Source: Flavonifractor avistercoris
GTDB taxonomy: Bacteria > Bacillota > Clostridia > Oscillospirales > Oscillospiraceae
Assembly (NCBI GenBank): GCA_019119085.1
Contig: DWXT01000041.1
Span: 1-22,422, forward strand
Direction: 5' to 3'
DNA: 22,422 nucleotides
The position numbers and the translations under genes were made by a program. The notes beneath the pieces were generated by a model that was not told where the DNA came from, did not search any database, and saw only the letters and a list, made by a program, of their open reading frames with translations. This document shows positions 6,512-14,582 of the stretch, in pieces; the stretch's first letter is position 1, and the number at the start of each line of letters is the position of its first letter.

Positions 6512-7207
6512 ATGATAAAATCCAGATATCTGACGGGCCTTCTGGGCCTGTCCCTCTCCCTGACCGTGCTGCTGGCCGCCTGCGGCCCCGGCGGCACCGG
6601 CACCCCCACGCCGCCGGCCTCCCCCTCCGCTTCGCCGGAGGACACGGCGGCGCCCTCCGCCTCTCCCGCCCCCTCGGCAGAGCCGGCCCTTTTTACCCCC
6701 GGAACCTGGCTCTCCGACGGCGGACAGTACTACTTTTTCGACGAGGGCGGCGCCACAGGACGCACCGCCAGCCTGGAGGACGGAACCGGCGTGGGCTTCT
6801 CCTACACCCTGAACGGGGCGGAGGCGGATTTTGCCATGGGGGCCGCGGACAGCTCCTCACCCTGTACGGTCAGCCGTGACGGCGATACCATCACCCTGGA
6901 GTGGGAGGGCGGCACCACCGAGCACCTCACCTACGTCTCCGCGCAGGGCTCCGATGCCTTCCGGTTCTACAGCAATCAGGAGCTGGCCGATCTGGCCCTG
7001 GCCTACTACAAGGAGCAGAGCGGCGTCCAGGATACCGGCAATCTGACCGCGGCCGCACAGACCAATGAGGACGGCAGCGTCACCATCCAGGTATATGAGA
7101 ACCTGGGCGACCACAACAGCACCGCGGCCTGGTACACGGTAGACCGCACAACCGGGGCCGGGACGGATGAGTCCGGCGGCGAGGTGGCCCTGGCGCAGGG
7201 ACAGTGA
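6512..7207 (+). CDS. Putative surface lipoprotein
   Basis: A 231-aa exported lipoprotein. Signal peptide 1-23 ends in lipobox LLAAC (Cys24), followed by a low-complexity Gly/Pro/Thr/Ser/Ala linker to about residue 65. The mature part has a beta-rich domain (about 67-150: GTWLSDGGQYYFFDE, DGDTITLEWEGG) in the style of small extracellular binding or lipocalin-like folds. The C-terminal segment (about 155-225) contains LALAYYKEQSG and a D-x-x-x-T-A-x-W-Y-T-V-D-R type motif, which I recall as recurring in clostridial lipoproteins of unknown role. The start is backed by GAGGTG 7 bases upstream and a strong promoter. It stands alone between terminators. No function can be assigned. Confidence 0.85.
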   Translation: MIKSRYLTGLLGLSLSLTVLLAACGPGGTGTPTPPASPSASPEDTAAPSASPAPSAEPALFTPGTWLSDGGQYYFFDEGGATGRTASLEDGTGVGFSYTLNGAEADFAMGAADSSSPCTVSRDGDTITLEWEGGTTEHLTYVSAQGSDAFRFYSNQELADLALAYYKEQSGVQDTGNLTAAAQTNEDGSVTIQVYENLGDHNSTAAWYTVDRTTGAGTDESGGEVALAQGQ

Positions 7208-7212
7208 CATTG

Positions 7213-7229
7213 GGGGACATCCCCTTTTT
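7213..7229 (+). terminator. Small possible terminator hairpin
   Basis: GGGG (7213-7216), a 4-base loop and CCCC (7221-7224) are followed by five T (7225-7229), directly after the lipoprotein stop codon. The stem is short, so it may only assist the stronger terminator at 7274. Confidence 0.4.
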
Positions 7230-7273
7230 GTAATCAACACCTCCGGCAAGGCCGTAATCCCATTAAGATAAGG

Positions 7274-7310
7274 AACAGACCAGACTGTCTTGTGTGCAGT
7301 CTGGTCTGTT
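7274..7310 (+). terminator. Intrinsic terminator of the lipoprotein gene
   Basis: A 14-bp perfect stem (AACAGACCAGACTG, 7274-7287, with 7297-7310) encloses a 9-base loop and ends in a run of T. Confidence 0.85.
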
Positions 7311-7560
7311 TTGCAAATATTTGAAAAAGTCACAAAATCTTAGACATCGGATTTTTGCGCCCGATATGCCCCCAATACGCCGGATGTGATGGGGGCTGCG
7401 CCCTGCACCTGGCGTTGATTTCTGCCTGAAATTTTTTGGAAAACCCCGGCAGAGCTTGTGAAAAACGCCTCTATGCACGGAGGGCGAACCTCGCTATAAT
7501 AATCCGTTGTTTGGCGCGGCGGAAGTTCGGCCGCGCCGGGCAGGAAGCGAGGTGCTCTCT
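7311..7560 (+). promoter_or_regulatory. Leader region of the MATE gene with a TATAAT element
   Basis: The gene-free gap 7208-7560 holds the two hairpins above and then this stretch. A perfect -10 TATAAT stands at 7495-7500, but the base run 17 upstream (TATGCA, 7472-7477) is a poor -35. An activator, or a promoter relying mainly on the -10, is possible. GAGGTG at about 7551-7556 is the ribosome binding site of the MATE gene. The remainder shows no gene. Confidence 0.45.
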
Positions 7561-9006
7561 ATGATGAAGGATCTGACGACCGGCAGCCCCATGCGGCTGA
7601 TTCTCGGCTTTGGGCTGCCCACACTGCTGGGCATGCTGTTCCAGCAGTTCTATAACCTGATGGACACCATGATCGTGGGCAAGCTGCTGGGCGCGGGCGC
7701 CCTGGCGGCGGTGGGCTCCACCAGCTCCATCAGCTTTCTGGTGATCGGTTTCTGCATGGGGGTGTGCAACGGCTTTGCCATCCCGGTGGCGCAGCGGGTG
7801 GGGGCCAACGACCCGGTTCGCATGCGCCGCTACGTGGCCAACGCCGCCTATCTCTCCGCCCTGTTCGCCCTGGTGCTCACGGTGGCCACGGGCCTGCTGT
7901 GCCGGGCCATCCTCACGGTGATGCAGACGCCGGCGGACATCTTCGCCGGCGCATACATCTATATCTTCATCATCTTTATGGGTATCCCCACCACCTTTCT
8001 CTACAACCTGTTGGCGGGGATCATCCGCTCCCTGGGGGACAGCCGGGCGCCGGTGTACTTCCTGGCCCTGTCCTCGGTGCTGAACATTTTCCTGGACTTT
8101 GCCTTCATCCTGTGGTTCCACACGGGGGTGGCGGGGGCGGCCATCGCCACGGTGGTGTCCCAGGGGATCTCCGGCGTGGCCTGCCTGGCCTATATGGGGA
8201 AGAAGTACCCCATCCTCCGGATGACCCGGGAGGAGCGGCGGCTGGATCCGGATACCTGCCGCCACCTGTGCATCATGGGGGTGCCTATGGGGCTACAGTA
8301 CTCCATCACCGCCATCGGCTCCATCGTGCTCCAGGCCGCGGTCAACGGCCTGGGCAGCACCTATGTGGCGGCGGTGGCGGCGGGAAGCAAGCTGTTTCAG
8401 CTGCTCTGCTGCCCCTTTGACGCCATGGGGGCCACCATGGCCACCTACTGCGGCCAGAACGTGGGGGCCCTGAAGCTGGGGCGGCTGGGCCAGGGGATCC
8501 GCTCCTGCGCCCTGCTGGGGGTGATCTGCTCCGGGGCCATCCTGCTCTCCATGGTGCTCTTCTCCGGCCAGTGTGCCATGCTGTTCCTGGATCCCAAGGA
8601 GCCGCAGCTGGAGCTGCTGCGCTCCCTGACCAGCCAGTATATCCTGATCAACAGCGCCTTCTGCATCCCCCTGTCCCTGGTGAATATCGTCCGCTTCTCC
8701 ATCCAGGGGATGGGCTACAGCGTCTTCGCCATCCTGGCCGGTGTGCTGGAGATGGCGGCCCGCGTGGGCGTGGCCTATTTCCTCGTCCCCGCCCTGGGCT
8801 ATGCCGCGGCCTGCTTCGCCTCTCCCGCCGCCTGGATCAGCGCCGACGCCTTCCTGATTCCGGCCTGCATGCTCTGCATCGCGCGCCTGCGCCGGCGCTA
8901 CCCGGACGAGGACGGGACGCCCCAGCAGATTCCTGCCCCGGTCGGGCAGCCTTGTGGGGGAGAGGCCGGCGCCGGTGTAAGCAAAATGCCCCATATGACA
9001 AAATAA
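7561..9006 (+). CDS. MATE family efflux transporter
   Basis: A 481-aa multidrug and toxic-compound extrusion (MATE) transporter with about twelve hydrophobic segments in two homologous halves, expected to export cationic drugs or metabolites driven by Na+ or H+. The first half begins GLPTLLGMLFQQFYNLMDTM followed by IVGKLLGAGALAAVG, the canonical MATE opening. The second half repeats the pattern from MGVPMGLQYSITAIG, with VNGLGSTYVAAVAAGSK. ATG codons at 7561 and 7564 both fit GAGGTG; longer upstream starts add a non-family N-terminus. A phosphatase gene starts 40 bases after its stop and is probably in the same transcript. Confidence 0.93.
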   Translation: MMKDLTTGSPMRLILGFGLPTLLGMLFQQFYNLMDTMIVGKLLGAGALAAVGSTSSISFLVIGFCMGVCNGFAIPVAQRVGANDPVRMRRYVANAAYLSALFALVLTVATGLLCRAILTVMQTPADIFAGAYIYIFIIFMGIPTTFLYNLLAGIIRSLGDSRAPVYFLALSSVLNIFLDFAFILWFHTGVAGAAIATVVSQGISGVACLAYMGKKYPILRMTREERRLDPDTCRHLCIMGVPMGLQYSITAIGSIVLQAAVNGLGSTYVAAVAAGSKLFQLLCCPFDAMGATMATYCGQNVGALKLGRLGQGIRSCALLGVICSGAILLSMVLFSGQCAMLFLDPKEPQLELLRSLTSQYILINSAFCIPLSLVNIVRFSIQGMGYSVFAILAGVLEMAARVGVAYFLVPALGYAAACFASPAAWISADAFLIPACMLCIARLRRRYPDEDGTPQQIPAPVGQPCGGEAGAGVSKMPHMTK

Positions 9007-9046
9007 GTCACACAGCGTTCTGGAAATAGGGAGGGACGTGAGAACG

Positions 9047-9502
9047 ATGGTAAAAATCTTGTTTGTCTGTCACGGCAATATTTGCCGGAGCCCGATGGCC
9101 GAGTATGTGATGAAGGATCTGGTGAAAAGGGCGGGGCTGGAGGAGGGAATTCAGACCGCCTCGGCGGCCACCAGCCGGGAGGAGATCGGCAACCCGGTCT
9201 ACCCGCCGGCCTGCCGGAAGCTGGCGGAGCATGGCATCTCCTGCGGCGGCCATGCCGCCCGGCAGCTCCGCAGCGCTGATTATGGGGAGTACGACTTGCT
9301 TGTCGGGATGGATCAGGCCAATCTGCGCAACATGCGCCGCATCTGCGGCGGCGATCCCGACGGCAAGCTGCACCTTCTGCTGGAGTATGCCGGCCGCCCG
9401 GGCCAGGAGGTGGCAGACCCCTGGTATACCGGGGACTTTGAGGCCACGTGGAGGGATGTGCTGGCAGGCTGCCAGGGGCTCCTGGAGGAAATACAGCGCT
9501 GA
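9047..9502 (+). CDS. Low-molecular-weight protein tyrosine phosphatase
   Basis: A 151-aa cytosolic LMW-PTP. The P-loop is VCHGNICRSP, with nucleophile Cys8, Arg14 and Ser15. The general-acid loop is DPWYTGD, with Asp124 and an aromatic pair after it as in active enzymes. The length matches the family, which dephosphorylates protein tyrosine, or arginine in McsB/YwlE-type systems. I chose the ATG at 9047 because MVKILFVCHGN is the usual N-terminus, although GGGAGGG lies 11 bases away; a GTG at 9038 would lie only 2 bases from it. No tyrosine kinase, arginine kinase or polysaccharide gene is nearby, so the target is unknown. Confidence 0.92.
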   Translation: MVKILFVCHGNICRSPMAEYVMKDLVKRAGLEEGIQTASAATSREEIGNPVYPPACRKLAEHGISCGGHAARQLRSADYGEYDLLVGMDQANLRNMRRICGGDPDGKLHLLLEYAGRPGQEVADPWYTGDFEATWRDVLAGCQGLLEEIQR

Positions 9503-9542
9503 GGGCAGAGGATGGGCAGGCACGCCTGTACAGAAGAAAAGT

Positions 9543-9591
9543 GCCGGAGGGGCCGGTGCCTGGAAATGCTCCAGGCACCGGCCCCTCCGGC
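9543..9591. terminator. Bidirectional terminator, 22-bp perfect stem
   Basis: GCCGGAGGGGCCGGTGCCTG plus GA (9543-9564) pairs without mismatch with 9570-9591 around the loop AATGC. It lies between the convergent phosphatase and MerR genes. The plus side is followed by CTTTCC and the minus side by ACTTTTCTTC, so it should work for both. Confidence 0.85.
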
Positions 9592-9611
9592 TTTCCGGTG
9601 TGCCTCGGCGG

Positions 9612-10430
9612 CTAAGAGCCGGCCTGTGCCGGCTCCACCCGCATCTGCAGCTCAGTGACGTACTCCTCCTCCAGGTTGGTGTCGTGGGCGTCCACCCGGT
9701 AGAGCTCCAGCGGCGGGCCGGCCGGGCGGCGGCCGGCCGCCTCCGCTCCGGCCAGAAGCGCGCGGTAGTGCTCCTCCAGCCGGTCGTAGGAGCCGCGGTA
9801 GTAGAGGCGGACGTATTCCCCGGCGGGGAGCACATCGTCGTAGGGGAGGCCGGGCTCGGTAAAGAAGAACACCCGGGAGAAGTGGTTATAGACGCCCCGG
9901 GACAGGCTGTCCTCGTCCACCGCCGCCCCCATGCACTGGCTGCCGATCACCTTCAGGTAGTCCTGGTGCCGCTGCTCCAGCTTTTTGAGCAGGAAGTCGA
10001 TCTCCTTCTCCAGAATGATATCCTTTTCCAGGAATACATAGGGGCGCTCCGCCTCCTGCACCAGCTCCACCCGGCCGGCCGCCGCGTTCCGGTACTGCTC
10101 CAGCCGGGAGCGGCGGTTCTGCGCCTCCTTCAGAGCCGCCTCCAGCTCCGCCATGCGGCGGCGGAGCAGTTCCTCCTCCCGATCCAGCAGGGTGAGGGTC
10201 TCGCCCACCGACCGCCGCTCCAGATAGGCCCGGATGGAGCGGGTGGGAATGCCCAGCTCCCGGAGGGAGCGGATGATGTTGAGGGTGCACACGTCCTGGA
10301 TGCCGTACATGCGGTAGCGGTTCTCCCCCCGAACCGGGTGGAGCAGCCCCTTCTCCTCATAGTAGCGCAGCGTGTCGGGGCAGAGGTCGAAAAGCTTGGC
10401 CAGCTCGTGGATCTGATAAAACTGTTTCAA
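9612..10430 (-). CDS. MerR family regulator with effector-binding domain (BmrR-like)
   Basis: A 272-aa drug-sensor type MerR activator. An N-terminal winged HTH (about 4-72: FYQIHELAKLF, LRYYEEKGLLHPVR, YGIQDVCTLNIIRSL) is followed by a coiled coil (about 80-118) rich in Glu, Arg and Leu. The C-terminal region (about 125-265) resembles the GyrI-like ligand-binding domain of BmrR/BltR. Translation appears to start at TTG (10430), 7 bases after GGAGGG; this start gives the usual N-terminus. It is divergent from a MATE exporter whose promoter has a 19-bp spacer with a dyad, so this protein almost certainly binds there and activates the exporter when a ligand is present. Confidence 0.92.
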   Translation of the reverse strand: MKQFYQIHELAKLFDLCPDTLRYYEEKGLLHPVRGENRYRMYGIQDVCTLNIIRSLRELGIPTRSIRAYLERRSVGETLTLLDREEELLRRRMAELEAALKEAQNRRSRLEQYRNAAAGRVELVQEAERPYVFLEKDIILEKEIDFLLKKLEQRHQDYLKVIGSQCMGAAVDEDSLSRGVYNHFSRVFFFTEPGLPYDDVLPAGEYVRLYYRGSYDRLEEHYRALLAGAEAAGRRPAGPPLELYRVDAHDTNLEEEYVTELQMRVEPAQAGS

Positions 10431-10448
10431 AAATTTTCCCTCCAGCTC

Positions 10449-10479
10449 TTGACTTTCGGATATTACGAGGGTTTAAGAT
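10449..10479 (+). promoter_or_regulatory. MerR-type promoter and operator of the second MATE gene
   Basis: TTGACT (10449-10454) and TAAGAT (10474-10479) are separated by 19 bases, the over-long spacer that MerR-family activators correct by twisting DNA. Within the spacer, ACTTTCG (10452-10458) and CGAGGGT (10466-10472) form an imperfect dyad (5 of 7). The GAC-x-TTC / GAGGGTTTA pattern resembles operators of CueR/BmrR-type regulators. Confidence 0.78.
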
Positions 10480-10504
10480 AGAGACAGCAGAGGAGGTTTT
10501 ACCC

Positions 10505-11854
10505 TTGAATCTAGTCAAGAAGTTTTTCAAGTTCACCATCCCGTCCATTGTCTCCATGTGGATCTTCTCCCTCTACTCCATGGTAGACGGCATCTTCGTC
10601 TCCTGGGGCGTGGGAGAGCACGCCCTGACGGCGGTCAACCTGTCCCTGCCCTTTGTGTCGCTGATCTTTACCCTGGGCATCCTGCTGGCCACCGGCACCT
10701 CCACCATCCTGTCCATCGCCCTGGGGCAGGGGGATGTGGAGAAGGCGCGCAACTATTTCAACCAGAACCTGTTTGTAGTCATCGTCACCACCGTGATCCT
10801 GTCGGTCATCGTCCTGCTCAATCTGGACTGGGTGGCGCATTTCCTGGGCTCCGCCCCGGAGAACCACCACCTGGTGAAGGAGTATGTGGGTGTCATCGCC
10901 GCCTTCTCCGTGTTTTTCACGGTGTCCTATAACCTGGAGGTGCAGGTCAAGGCCGACGGCGCCCCCCATGTGAGCATCATCGGCGTCACCTCCTGCGGCC
11001 TGATGAACGTGCTGCTGGACTATATTTTCGTCATGCACTTCCACTGGGGGGTGTGGGGCGCGGCCCTGGCCACCGGCCTGTCCCAGGCCACGTCCACCCT
11101 GGTGTTTGTGGTCTACTTCCTGACCCACCGCTACCCCCTGCGGTTCGGTAGATTCAAGCCCGACTTCGGGGCCTACCGCCGCATCATCCCCCTGGGCACG
11201 GCCGACGGCCTGAGCGAGCTGTCCAACGGCTTCGTCATGTTCCTGTTCAACCACATCATCCAGCGGGTCATCGGCCTGGACGCCCTGGTGTCCTACACCA
11301 TCATCGGCTACGTGAACACCCTGGTGATCAACTGCATGATCGGCATTGCCCACGGCATCCAGCCCCTGTCCAGCTTCCATTTGGGAGCCGGGGAGCGGCA
11401 CATGTGCCACAAGTTCCTCGCCTTCGGCGTGCGCACCGCCGCCGTGTTCGCGGTGATCTTCTTCGCGGGCTGTCAGCTGCTGGCCGCTCCGATTGTGGGC
11501 ATGTTCCTGGAGCATGACAGCGCCCTCTTCGCCAGCTCGGTGTCCGCTCTGCGGCTCTATTCCTTCGCATTCCTGCTGGTGGGCTTCAACGTGGTGGTGT
11601 CCGGATTCTTCACCGCCATGGAGCATCCGTTCCCCTCCCTGACCATCTCCTTCGGCCGGGGCCTGGTGCTCATCGCCGGGTGCCTGCTGGTGCTCTCCTC
11701 CCTCTTCGGTGCTACCGGTATCTGGCTCTCCCCCCTGGCGTCCGAGGCCATCTGCCTGGTGTCCACGGTCTTCTTCCTGGTGCGGTATTTCCGCCGCGTC
11801 CGGCAGGAGGACGTGGTAAAGGAGCAAACCCCGGAGACGGAACCGCTGGCATAA
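10505..11854 (+). CDS. MATE family efflux transporter, MerR-controlled
   Basis: A 449-aa polytopic exporter of the MATE superfamily, a different subgroup from the one at 7561. The opening KFTIPSIVSMWIFSLYSMVD with GIFVSWGVGEHALTAVNLS and the repeat in the second half (IPLGTADGLSELSNGFVMFL) are family features. The start is TTG at 10505, exactly 8 bases after AGGAGG; the next ATG lies 50 bases further in and would cut off the first helix. It probably exports the compound sensed by the divergent MerR protein. A perfect terminator follows its stop. Confidence 0.92.
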   Translation: MNLVKKFFKFTIPSIVSMWIFSLYSMVDGIFVSWGVGEHALTAVNLSLPFVSLIFTLGILLATGTSTILSIALGQGDVEKARNYFNQNLFVVIVTTVILSVIVLLNLDWVAHFLGSAPENHHLVKEYVGVIAAFSVFFTVSYNLEVQVKADGAPHVSIIGVTSCGLMNVLLDYIFVMHFHWGVWGAALATGLSQATSTLVFVVYFLTHRYPLRFGRFKPDFGAYRRIIPLGTADGLSELSNGFVMFLFNHIIQRVIGLDALVSYTIIGYVNTLVINCMIGIAHGIQPLSSFHLGAGERHMCHKFLAFGVRTAAVFAVIFFAGCQLLAAPIVGMFLEHDSALFASSVSALRLYSFAFLLVGFNVVVSGFFTAMEHPFPSLTISFGRGLVLIAGCLLVLSSLFGATGIWLSPLASEAICLVSTVFFLVRYFRRVRQEDVVKEQTPETEPLA

Positions 11855-11867
11855 CCCTCCCCCTGTG

Positions 11868-11901
11868 AAAACGGCGCATGGCTGAGGCCATGCGCCGTTT
11901 T
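11868..11901. terminator. Bidirectional intrinsic terminator
   Basis: AAAACGGCGCATGGC (11868-11882) pairs perfectly with 11887-11901 around TGAG, with T runs on both ends. It separates the convergent MATE and HAD genes. Confidence 0.9.
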
Positions 11902-11907
11902 GTTGTG

Positions 11908-12735
11908 TCAAGTGTCCAGGAAGTACCGCTCCACCGCCATGGCCACGCCGGCCTCCGTGTTAGAGCCGGTGACATAGCGCGCGGCGGCCTTGGCCTGGTC
12001 TGTGGCGTTGGCCATGGCAAAAGACCAGCCCGCCCAGGAGAGCAGCTCCAGATCGTTGCCCGCGTCGCCGAAGGCCATGACCTGCTCCGCCGACCAGCCC
12101 CGCCGGGCGCACAGGCCCTGCACCGCCGCCCCCTTGTTGACGCCGGGGGCGTTGAGCTCCAGATTGCCGGGAAAGGCGGTTACCGCGGTCAGAGGGCCGC
12201 AGGAGAGAATCCGTTCCACCACGGCGGCCCTGCGCGCCTCCGGGATGCGGTAGACGTGGATCTTTTCCACGGCCCGGCCCGCCAGCCTGGACGGCAGGTC
12301 TTCCGCCAGGGTGGTGCGGCGGCACAGCATATCCTGAAACCGGGGGGAGAGGGCGCACGCCAGCACGGAGGGGAACCGATCCCGCTGGATCACATTTTCC
12401 CCCTCGCAGTAGACCTCGAAGGGAAGCTGTTCCTCCAGCAGCACCCGCACCAGAGGCTGCCAGGTGGCCGCCTCCAGGCAGCTGCGGTAGAGCCACTCGC
12501 CGGTCTCCAGATCCAGCACGGCGGCGCCGCTGGACATCACGGCATAGCGCACCGTACCCAGCTGATCGGCCGCATCCCGCAGCAGGCTCCACCCCCGGCC
12601 GCTGGCCAGAGCCACGGCGGCCCCCCGCTCCGACGCCGCCCGCAGGGCGCGGATGTTGCGCGTCGGCACGGTGGCGTGGTCGGCGTCCAGCAGGGTGCCG
12701 TCCATGTCCAGGCAGATGAGCCTGATATCCGTCAC
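11908..12735 (-). CDS. HAD-superfamily (Cof-type) phosphatase
   Basis: A 275-aa Cof/IIB-type haloacid-dehalogenase hydrolase, a cytosolic Mg2+ phosphatase usually acting on sugar phosphates or cofactors. Motif I is LDMDGTLLD (nucleophile Asp10, Asp12), motif II ALASGRGW, motif III Lys201 (GVNKGAAV) and motif IV FGDAGNDLELL (223-232). The cap domain lies between motifs II and III. It starts with GTG at 12735, and the sequence GTGA overlaps the stop codon of the transketolase C-subunit gene by 4 bases, so its translation is probably coupled to it. That suggests a job connected with pentose-phosphate intermediates, but the substrate is inferred only. Confidence 0.92.
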   Translation of the reverse strand: MTDIRLICLDMDGTLLDADHATVPTRNIRALRAASERGAAVALASGRGWSLLRDAADQLGTVRYAVMSSGAAVLDLETGEWLYRSCLEAATWQPLVRVLLEEQLPFEVYCEGENVIQRDRFPSVLACALSPRFQDMLCRRTTLAEDLPSRLAGRAVEKIHVYRIPEARRAAVVERILSCGPLTAVTAFPGNLELNAPGVNKGAAVQGLCARRGWSAEQVMAFGDAGNDLELLSWAGWSFAMANATDQAKAAARYVTGSNTEAGVAMAVERYFLDT

Positions 12736-13679
12736 TTTTTCAGCTTCAGGGCGTGGCGCACCTTGTCCGCGATGCCGGCGGGGGTGAGGCCGTAGGCCGC
12801 CAGCACATCCTGGGCCTTGCCGGAGCGGCCGAACACGTCCTCCACGCCGTGGCGCACCACGGGCACCGGGTGGTGCTCCGCCAGGAACTCCGCCACCGCG
12901 GAGCCCAGGCCGCCCACGGTGGTGGCCTCCTCGGTGGTGACGATGCAGCCCGTCTCCAGGGCGGCCTTGAGCACCAGCTCCCCGTCCAGGGGCTTGATGG
13001 TGTGCATGTCCAGCACCCGCACGTCGATGCCCTCGGCGGCCAGGGCCTCCGCCGCCTGGAGTGCCATCTGCACCATCATGCCGGTGGCGATCACCGTCGC
13101 GTCGGCGCCGGGCCGCAGGGTGACGCCCTGGCCCAGGTGGAAGGAATAGCCGGGGATGGCGTCGGTGACGCTCTCCACCGCCAGGCGGCCCAGACGCAGA
13201 TAGGCGGGGCCGTCGTAGTCCAGCAGGGCCTTTACCGCCTGGCGCATCTCCGGGGCGTCACAGGGGGAGACCACCAGCATGCCGGGGATGGCCCGCATGA
13301 TGGCGTAGTCCTCGATGCACTGATGGGTGGCGCCGTCCTCGCCCACGGACAGGCCGCCGTGGGAGCCCACCACCTTCACGTTGAGACGGGGGTAGGCGAT
13401 GGAGTTGCGCACCTGCTCCCAGGCGCGGCCGGTGGCGAACATGGCGAAGCTGTTGGCAAAGGGCATCTTGCCGCAGGTGGCCAGGCCGGCGGCCACGCCC
13501 ATCATGTTGGCCTCGGCGATGCCCATATTGTAAAAGCGCTCCGGGTGGGCCTTGGCAAAGCCCTTGGTCATGGTGGAGCCGGACAGGTCGGCGTCCAGCA
13601 CCACCAGCTGGGGGTACTCCTCCGCCAGTGCCGCCAGGGCCTCGCCGTAGGCGGCGCGGGTTGCGATTTTCTCTGCCAT
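12732..13679 (-). CDS. Transketolase, C-terminal subunit
   Basis: A 315-aa subunit carrying the pyrimidine-binding and C-terminal domains of transketolase. GIAEANM (53-59) holds Glu56, which activates the thiamine diphosphate cofactor. SHGGLSVGEDGATHQ (106-120) is the family signature, and the C-terminal Rossmann-like domain begins near residue 190. With the preceding N-subunit it forms the split transketolase common in Firmicutes and archaea. That enzyme moves two-carbon ketol units in the non-oxidative pentose phosphate pathway. It starts 2 bases after the N-subunit stop, and its own stop overlaps the HAD gene. Confidence 0.95.
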   Translation of the reverse strand: MAEKIATRAAYGEALAALAEEYPQLVVLDADLSGSTMTKGFAKAHPERFYNMGIAEANMMGVAAGLATCGKMPFANSFAMFATGRAWEQVRNSIAYPRLNVKVVGSHGGLSVGEDGATHQCIEDYAIMRAIPGMLVVSPCDAPEMRQAVKALLDYDGPAYLRLGRLAVESVTDAIPGYSFHLGQGVTLRPGADATVIATGMMVQMALQAAEALAAEGIDVRVLDMHTIKPLDGELVLKAALETGCIVTTEEATTVGGLGSAVAEFLAEHHPVPVVRHGVEDVFGRSGKAQDVLAAYGLTPAGIADKVRHALKLKK

Positions 13680-13681
13680 GC

Positions 13682-14527
13682 TTACTTCCCCTCCAGTTCC
13701 GCGATTCTGGCGGCCAGCTCCGCCCGGGCCTTCTCAAACTGCTCGTCGTTGGGGGCCTTGCCGTGCCAGCCGTAGTCCCCCTCCATGAAGGACACGCCCC
13801 TGCCCTTCACCGTCCTGGCCAGGAGCACGGTGGGCTTCCCCTTGCAGGCCGCCGCGGCGGCAAAGGCGTCCTCCAGGGCCTGGAAGTCGTGGCCGTCCAC
13901 GGGGATCACGTTCCAGTTGAAGGCCGCGAACTTCTTGTCCAAAGGCTCGGAGGGCATTACGTCCGCCGTGGCCCCGTCGATCTGCAGGCCGTTCACGTCC
14001 ACGATGGCGCACAGGTTGTCCAGGCGGTACTTGGCCGCCGCCATGGCGGCCTCCCACACCTGGCCCTCCTCGATCTCGCCGTCGCCCAGCAGGGTGTACA
14101 CCCGGTAATCCCGGTCGTCGGCCTTGCCCGCCAGGGCCATGCCCACGGCGGCGGAGATGCCCTGGCCCAGGCTGCCGGTGGACATGTCCACGCCGGGCAC
14201 GTGGTGCATCTCCGCGTGGCCGGACATCTGCCCGTCAATGCGGCGGAACTCCTTCAGCCGCTCCACGGGGAAGAAGCCCCGCTGGGCCAGCGTGGGGTAG
14301 AGGGCGGGGGTGCAGTGGCCCTTGGAGAGCACAAAGCGATCCCGGGCGGGGTCGCGGGGCTGCTCCGGGTTCACCCGCATCACCCGGAAGTAGAGCTCTG
14401 TCAGGATGTCCATGGCGGACAGGGAGCCGCCGATGTGGCCCGACGCCGCCCGATGTACCATCTCCATCGCCAGCAGCCGGCTCCTGGCCGCGGTCAGGGC
14501 CAGGTCGTGCATGTTCGTCTGTTCCAT
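13682..14527 (-). CDS. Transketolase, N-terminal subunit
   Basis: A 281-aa thiamine-diphosphate-binding subunit. SGHIGGSLSAMDIL (29-42), LSKGHCTPALY (68-78) and MSTGSLGQGIS (115-125) are signature segments. GDGEIEEGQVWEA through VDVN (148-179) is the diphosphate/Mg2+ binding motif. The ATG at 14527 follows AAGGTG by about 7 bases; an in-frame extension upstream lacks family sequence. It is first of a three-gene operon behind a strong sigma-A promoter. Together with the C-subunit it supplies pentose phosphates for nucleotide synthesis in organisms lacking the oxidative branch. Confidence 0.95.
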   Translation of the reverse strand: MEQTNMHDLALTAARSRLLAMEMVHRAASGHIGGSLSAMDILTELYFRVMRVNPEQPRDPARDRFVLSKGHCTPALYPTLAQRGFFPVERLKEFRRIDGQMSGHAEMHHVPGVDMSTGSLGQGISAAVGMALAGKADDRDYRVYTLLGDGEIEEGQVWEAAMAAAKYRLDNLCAIVDVNGLQIDGATADVMPSEPLDKKFAAFNWNVIPVDGHDFQALEDAFAAAAACKGKPTVLLARTVKGRGVSFMEGDYGWHGKAPNDEQFEKARAELAARIAELEGK

Positions 14528-14548
14528 CCGATTCACCTTTCCGTTTTT

Positions 14549-14566
14549 TCCGGCCCGGGGGCCGGA
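14549..14566 (-). other. GC-rich hairpin in the transketolase leader
   Basis: TCCGGCCC (14549-14556) pairs with GGGCCGGA (14559-14566); the tip must open to form a loop. It sits in the short 5' leader, and on the minus strand is followed by six A rather than T, so it is not a terminator. It may stabilise the mRNA. Confidence 0.4.
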
Positions 14567-14582
14567 CATTTTCCCAAACTCT

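Noticed and set aside
10511..11911. A 466-codon minus-strand frame opposite the second MATE gene
   Set aside because: It is rich in His, Gln, Gly and Asp, as expected from reading a membrane protein gene backwards; it has no start signal, and the plus-strand MATE is unmistakable.
14549..14566. GC hairpin as a terminator upstream of transketolase
   Set aside because: On the transcribed (minus) strand it is followed by A residues, and it sits downstream of a strong promoter of a housekeeping operon.
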